From Tichowtungia sp964398915 (GTDB lineage Bacteria; Verrucomicrobiota; Kiritimatiellia; Kiritimatiellales; Tichowtungiaceae), in the NCBI GenBank assembly GCA_964398915.1, contig CAYNOR010000042.1, positions 1-9,434 of the forward strand: a stretch of 9,434 bases of DNA. Direction: 5' to 3'. The notes below the pieces were generated by a model that saw nothing but the letters and a program-made list of their open reading frames with translations, was not told where the DNA came from and did not search any database. This document shows positions 6,378 to 9,434 of the stretch, piece after piece. Both the position numbers and the translations under genes were made by a program. Each line of letters opens with the position of its first letter. The stretch's first letter is position 1.

Positions 6378-6892
6378 AATTTTAGTTCCTTGGTTTTCCG
6401 GCAGATCATTTTTGCTGTTTTCCGATGGAGCCGCCGCGCCCGGTAGCGCCGCACCATGGTTTCGGTGATAAAATATCCCAGTATCGCCGATACAGTCCCC
6501 AGAATTAATCCCCCCGCAAAAAAGGAAAGAATCAGTTCGCCGCCCAGTGCGCCGGCGGTTTTAAAGCAGGGATTGGTTATCGCATCTGAAACCAGGTGTT
6601 TAATCAGTGTATAGGACAACGGCTCGCCGATTACAAAACTGCCCAGATAACACTGGATGGAATAAATCACAGGCATATTGAAAGGGTTGGTGATCCAGGT
6701 AGACAGGAGTGCCGAGCCCTTTGCTCCGCGCATGGGCCATGCCAGCAGAAGCGCCAGCGGCATTTGAGCGACAGGCGTTATGAAGGCAGAAAACAACCCG
6801 GCCGCAACACCGCGGCCGACATACGCAGGGGTGCCTCGATGCCGCATTAATCTCAGATAAAATTTAAACGATTTTCCTGACCGTTTACGCAT
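6368..6892 (-). CDS. DUF2062 membrane protein, second tandem copy
   Basis: A 174-residue DUF2062 protein. It has a basic N-terminus (MRKRSGKSFKFYLRLMRHRG), the family segment VGRGVAAGLFSAFITPV (25-41), membrane stretches near 28-58 and 120-145, and WITNPFNMPVIYSIQCYLG (66-84) with the NP dipeptide usual in the family. The role of DUF2062 is not established. By eye it is about two thirds identical, without gaps, to the gene at 6949-7431. I chose the ATG at 6892 because it aligns with the paralogue's start and because the longer start at 6916 lies inside a promoter-like -10 box. Its end overlaps the psd start by 10 bases, tying it to phosphatidylethanolamine synthesis. Confidence 0.82.
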   Translation of the reverse strand: MRKRSGKSFKFYLRLMRHRGTPAYVGRGVAAGLFSAFITPVAQMPLALLLAWPMRGAKGSALLSTWITNPFNMPVIYSIQCYLGSFVIGEPLSYTLIKHLVSDAITNPCFKTAGALGGELILSFFAGGLILGTVSAILGYFITETMVRRYRARRLHRKTAKMICRKTKELKLCD

Positions 6893-6911
6893 AATGTTTT
6901 TCCAGAAAAGC

Positions 6912-6940
6912 AACATAGCGAAGTTTCCGGATATTGGAAC
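6912..6940 (-). promoter_or_regulatory. Promoter-like element before the second DUF2062 gene
   Basis: On the minus strand GTTCCA (6940-6935) and TATGTT (6917-6912) are 17 bases apart, a sigma70-like pair, 19 bases before the ATG at 6892. The -35 box is the left half of a degenerate TTCC...GGAA palindrome (6924-6940). The same arrangement stands before the paralogue at 7456-7484, so the promoter region was duplicated with the gene. Activity is inferred. Confidence 0.5.
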
Positions 6941-6948
6941 CCCTCACT

Positions 6949-7431
6949 TCATGTTTTAGCGCAGCAACTCTGCCGATTCCGGTAGCGCAGCACCATTTCT
7001 GTTGTGCAGAAATAACCGACAACCGCCATGAGGCTTCCCAGCAGCAGGCCCCCCGCGAAAAAGGAAAGAGTCAGCTCGCCACCCAATGCGCCGATCGTCT
7101 GCATCGAAGGATTATGGTGAAAATCCAGAACCAGCTCCTTAATCAGCGCATACGACAGCGGACGGCCGATTATAAAACTACCCAGATAGCACTGCACCGG
7201 ATAAACCACGGGCATTGAGAGCGGATTGATAATCCAGGTCGATAAAACGGCGGACCCCTGCGCGCCGCGAACCAGCATCGCCAGCGGAAAAGCCAGCAAC
7301 ATATGGCCAGCGGGCACGATGAAAGCGGAGAAAAAACCTACGGCGACACCGCGTCCGACACTCTCTGGTGTGCCTGGATGCCTCATCAGTCGCAAATATA
7401 ATTTTAACGATTTTCCCGGACGCTTACGCAT
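6949..7431 (-). CDS. DUF2062 membrane protein, first tandem copy
   Basis: A 160-residue DUF2062 protein, first gene of the cluster. It carries MRKRPGKSLKLYLRLMRHPG, VGRGVAVGFFSAFIVPAG, STWIINPLSMPVVYPVQCYL and GALGGELTLSFFAGGLLLG in the same order as the downstream copy, with two or three membrane stretches and an Arg-rich end. The frame is open up to an ATG at 7563, but residues before 7431 have no match in the paralogue and would cross the promoter, so the start at 7431 is preferred. The ribosome-binding site is weak (AAGAG). A 32-base gap separates its stop from the longest possible start of the second copy. Function unknown; an envelope role is inferred from its psd-pssA neighbours. Confidence 0.82.
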   Translation of the reverse strand: MRKRPGKSLKLYLRLMRHPGTPESVGRGVAVGFFSAFIVPAGHMLLAFPLAMLVRGAQGSAVLSTWIINPLSMPVVYPVQCYLGSFIIGRPLSYALIKELVLDFHHNPSMQTIGALGGELTLSFFAGGLLLGSLMAVVGYFCTTEMVLRYRNRQSCCAKT

Positions 7432-7455
7432 AAGTGCTCTTTTAAAAGGGGGAGC

Positions 7456-7484
7456 AGTATACCGGAGTCTCCGGAGATTGGAAA
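7456..7484 (-). promoter_or_regulatory. Promoter-like element of the lipid cluster
   Basis: On the minus strand TTTCCA (7484-7479) and TATACT (7461-7456) are separated by exactly 17 bases and lie 24 bases before the ATG at 7431. The -35 box is one half of the palindrome TCTCCGG-AGA-TTGGAAA (7468-7484, plus-strand reading). A regulator binding that palindrome would compete with or contact RNA polymerase; this is inference. The inner CTCCGGAG is an additional perfect palindrome (7469-7476). Confidence 0.55.
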
Positions 7485-7604
7485 CCCCGCACTTTACTTT
7501 TTGCCATGGCGACTTGCCGCGATGGATGATGAATAGCGTTATACATTGTTTTTCGAGGTGCAAAGGCTAGATTGTCGCACGTCTAAAACAAGGATTTATA
7601 AACA

Positions 7605-8852
7605 ATGGCATTCTCTGAGCTGGGGCTTACCGAATTCATGCAACGTGTGGCGGAGGCCGTTCACTATAAAACGCCGACTCCGATTCAGGAACAAACCATT
7701 CCGCTCATTCTCGAAGGGAACGACCTGATTGCTCAGGCGCAGACCGGTACCGGGAAAACTGCGGCATTCGCTCTGCCGATCCTCCAGCTGTTGAATGAGA
7801 TGGAGCCTAAAAAGAAGCCGGGCTTCGTTCGGGCGCTGGTGCTGACGCCTACGCGCGAGCTGGCTCAGCAGGTCGCGGCGGCCTTTGAACTCTTTGAGCA
7901 ATACATGCCGTCTAAAATCGGCGTGACGGCGATCATCGGCGGAGAAGATATTCAATTTCAGCTGCGGCATCTGCGGCGCGGTGTGGACGTGGTGGTCGCC
8001 ACGCCCGGACGTCTGCTGGAATTGATCCGCGAAGAAGAAATTTGCTTCGATGAACTGCGCTTTCTCGTAATCGATGAAGCCGACCGGTTGCTGGATCTCG
8101 GATTTTCCGAAGAGCTCGATCTGCTTATTAAAGCGCTTCCGGCGAAACGCCAGAGCCTGCTGTTTTCTGCAACCTACCCGAAAAAGGTGATGCAGCTCAC
8201 CGAACAGGTGATGAACAATCCGAGCTATATCAACGTTATCGGCGATGTTCCGACCGTGGCCAATATTACGCAGCGTGTGATTGAAGTGAATCAGGTTAAT
8301 CGCGGGCCGCTACTGCGCCATCTTCTTAAAACGGAAAAGTGGGAGCACGTACTGGTTTTTGTAAGCAGCAAACGCGCCGCCCGCAATCTCGCCGCCAAAC
8401 TTCAGCGCGATGGAATACAAGCGGACGCCTTTCACGGCGATTTGGATCAGGATGAGCGAACCTTCGTGTTGAACCAATTTAAAAACCGGAACATCCGGGT
8501 TCTGATTTCCACCGACATTGCCGCACGCGGTATCGACATTCAAAACCTCTCAGCCGTTGTCAACTATGACCTGCCGCGTTCGCCGGTGGGTTACATTCAC
8601 CGCATTGGACGGACCGGCCGCGCGGGTTCCAACGGGGTTGCCGTCAGCTTTGTTGACCACAGCGACCAGGCCTTTTTCACCGTCATCGAAAAGCGGACGA
8701 AGCTACAGCTCGACCGCGAACAGATTCCCGGCTTTGAACTGACCGGCGTTGCGCCGGTCCGACAAAAAGGCCTGCCGCCGGTTAAAGGGAAACGCCCGAA
8801 CAAAAAAGACAAAGCCCGCGCCGCCGCCGCTCAAAAATCCGGCACCAGATAA
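7605..8852 (+). CDS. DEAD-box ATP-dependent RNA helicase, RhlE-like
   Basis: A 415-residue cytoplasmic RNA helicase with all core motifs in order. These are the Q motif (GLTEFMQ... to PTPIQ, Q28), I AQTGTGKT (45-52), Ia PTRELAQ (82-88), TPGR (133-136), II DEAD (157-160), III SAT (188-190), IV VFVSSKR (251-257), V STDIAARGID (302-311) and VI HRIGRTGRAG (332-341). A short Lys/Arg-rich tail (about 388-415) is typical of RhlE-type members and probably binds RNA. Such enzymes unwind short duplexes in ribosome assembly, RNA decay or cold adaptation; which of these applies cannot be read here. The start follows AAGGA about 11 bases upstream. It is a single gene divergent from the lipid cluster. I found only weak promoter matches before it and no clear intrinsic terminator after it. 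Confidence 0.93.
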   Translation: MAFSELGLTEFMQRVAEAVHYKTPTPIQEQTIPLILEGNDLIAQAQTGTGKTAAFALPILQLLNEMEPKKKPGFVRALVLTPTRELAQQVAAAFELFEQYMPSKIGVTAIIGGEDIQFQLRHLRRGVDVVVATPGRLLELIREEEICFDELRFLVIDEADRLLDLGFSEELDLLIKALPAKRQSLLFSATYPKKVMQLTEQVMNNPSYINVIGDVPTVANITQRVIEVNQVNRGPLLRHLLKTEKWEHVLVFVSSKRAARNLAAKLQRDGIQADAFHGDLDQDERTFVLNQFKNRNIRVLISTDIAARGIDIQNLSAVVNYDLPRSPVGYIHRIGRTGRAGSNGVAVSFVDHSDQAFFTVIEKRTKLQLDREQIPGFELTGVAPVRQKGLPPVKGKRPNKKDKARAAAAQKSGTR

Positions 8853-8913
8853 ACAGAGAGGGAAAAGGGTAAAAGATGGGACTGGTGCCTTTTTGACACA
8901 TTTTTCTTTCCGT

Positions 8914-8955
8914 TCTGTAGGCGCGGGGCGGCGACCGAGCCCATCGTGCTACAGA
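8914..8955. repeat. REP-like imperfect hairpin downstream of helicase
   Basis: TCTGTAG (8914-8920) pairs perfectly with CTACAGA (8949-8955) around a GC-rich core that pairs partly (GCGCGGGGCGGCG against CCCATCGTG). The core contains GGCGGCGACCGAG. It lacks a U tract and looks like a dispersed intergenic palindrome rather than a terminator. It abuts the palindrome at 8957. The rest of 8853-9053 holds no gene I can support. Confidence 0.5.
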
Positions 8956-8956
8956 G

Positions 8957-8973
8957 TTTCCAATATTTGGAAA
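8957..8973. repeat. TTTCCAA-N3-TTGGAAA palindrome, copy 4
   Basis: TTTCCAATATTTGGAAA is a perfect 7-3-7 palindrome, the clearest of the four related sites in the window, in non-coding DNA 81 bases before the gene at 9054. Unlike the DUF2062 copies I see no -10 box at 17 bases from either half. A dimeric regulator site or a repeat component are both possible. Confidence 0.55.
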
Positions 8974-9053
8974 ACGCTTTGCCGCCCGTCTACCAACCTG
9001 CTAAAACCCAGCAATGGAACTAGATATCCACTAATAAGAAAATGGAGGAGTGA

Positions 9054-9269
9054 ATGTACGCAAAAATAGAATTTAAAGAACCAGCACTACAATACCTGCA
9101 CAAGATTCTAAATATATTGGAAATGGAATTCGATATTCGTTTTATGATTGAGAACCGGCAGGAAACACAGAGCGCAGAAGAAATCGTTAAAGAAATTGCG
9201 AGTCAGTTAAGCGGGGACGATCTCAAACTGCTCAAAAGAGATCTTGGAATACTTCTTGAGGAAAAATAA
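9054..9269 (+). CDS. Small acidic hypothetical protein
   Basis: A 71-residue protein that I do not recognise. It is soluble and charged: MYAKIEFKEPALQYLHKI at the start, then helical-looking segments around NILEMEFDIRFMIENR (20-35) and SAEEIVKEIASQL (40-52), ending SGDDLKLLKRDLGILLEEK. A strong GGAGGAG lies just before the ATG, making it a convincing real gene despite its size. The DNA is visibly richer in A/T than the helicase and lipid genes, which suggests a different origin. A weak promoter candidate (TTGCCG at 8979, TAAAAC at 9002, 17-base spacing) lies upstream. The next gene starts at the base after its stop codon, so the two form an operon. Confidence 0.7.
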   Translation: MYAKIEFKEPALQYLHKILNILEMEFDIRFMIENRQETQSAEEIVKEIASQLSGDDLKLLKRDLGILLEEK

Positions 9270-9434
9270 ATGAAACAGAAAAATTCACGCGGTACCCGAC
9301 GTATGTTTTTCGCGAATACACTTTTGTCGCTCCTTGCCTACGGGCTGCTTGAAGCACTAACGATAGGTCTCGAAAATTTGCTAGAGCGGTTTAATTTGAA
9401 GTATAACCGCACGAAGCAAACCAACCAAGGGCAT
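9270..9434 (+). CDS. Hypothetical small membrane protein, runs off edge
   Basis: The frame is open from ATG at 9270 to the window end, 55 codons so far. It begins with a basic stretch (MKQKNSRGTRR), then a hydrophobic segment (MFFANTLLSLLAYGLLEAL, about 12-30), then a basic polar stretch (LLERFNLKYNRTKQ). This suits a single-pass membrane protein or a membrane-anchored N-terminus. GAGGA inside the end of the preceding gene lies nine bases before the ATG, and the preceding stop TAA is directly followed by the ATG, so translation is probably coupled. Family unknown. The C-terminal part is not visible. Confidence 0.6.
   Translation, partial: MKQKNSRGTRRMFFANTLLSLLAYGLLEALTIGLENLLERFNLKYNRTKQTNQGH

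Noticed and set aside
5896..6468. 190-residue plus-strand frame opposite psd
   Set aside because: Runs across two real genes, is Ser/Pro-rich, and has no domain or upstream ribosome-binding site.
6893..6916. Longer start for the second DUF2062 gene
   Set aside because: The eight extra residues have no match in the paralogue, and the ATG lies inside the promoter-like TATGTT box.
7432..7563. Longer start for the first DUF2062 gene
   Set aside because: The 44 extra residues have no match in the paralogue and would cover the promoter-like element.
8881..8898. Possible helicase terminator ending in five T
   Set aside because: GGGACTGGTGCC before the T run does not form a stem of useful length.
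1..9434. CRISPR array, tRNA, rRNA, riboswitch
   Set aside because: No regularly spaced repeats of CRISPR type, no cloverleaf and no conserved rRNA or riboswitch core seen on either strand. The heptads at 3341-3442 have no spacers.

Overview
The window looks like chromosomal DNA from a Gram-negative bacterium of the Planctomycetota-Verrucomicrobiota-Chlamydiota group, most likely Verrucomicrobiota/Kiritimatiellota. The evidence is a PEP-CTERM (exosortase-sorted) protein tail, a bacterial PssA plus short-form Psd pair for phosphatidylethanolamine, and intergenic palindromes and GTC-heptad repeats. The taxonomic placement is inference; no rRNA or tRNA gene is present.

Layout. (1) 1-1000 holds broken IS630-family insertion sequence material. 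A minus-strand transposase is split over two frames at an A8 slippery run and stops before its second catalytic Asp. A plus-strand scrap at the window edge carries exactly that missing DN motif. (2) 980-1333 is the 3' end of a PEP-CTERM protein gene with no start of its own, probably cut by the IS. It is followed by a perfect-stem terminator and a 90-bp inverted repeat. (3) 1534-2829 (minus) is a YihY/BrkB-family membrane protein, divergent from a small conserved hypothetical gene (2953-3324, plus). (4) 3341-3442 has two opposed arrays of GTC-phased heptads that also encode the tail of the next gene. (5) 3386-7431 (minus) is a tight six-gene cluster read DUF2062, DUF2062, psd, pssA, DUF3047, VC0807-like. 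PssA makes phosphatidylserine from CDP-diacylglycerol and serine, and Psd decarboxylates it to phosphatidylethanolamine. The other four are envelope-type proteins of unknown role. The two DUF2062 genes are a tandem duplication, and each copy keeps a promoter-like element at the same place. (6) 7605-8852 (plus) is a DEAD-box RNA helicase, divergent from the lipid cluster. (7) 8853-9053 is a non-coding stretch with a REP-like hairpin and a perfect TTTCCAA-N3-TTGGAAA palindrome. (8) 9054-9434 starts an AT-richer small-gene operon, one 71-residue gene and one open-ended gene, that I cannot assign.

No complete new system is visible. The best leads are the TTTCC/GGAAA palindrome family, which overlaps the promoters of the duplicated DUF2062 genes; the association of DUF2062, DUF3047 and VC0807-like genes with phosphatidylethanolamine synthesis; and the unassigned small operon running off the right edge.
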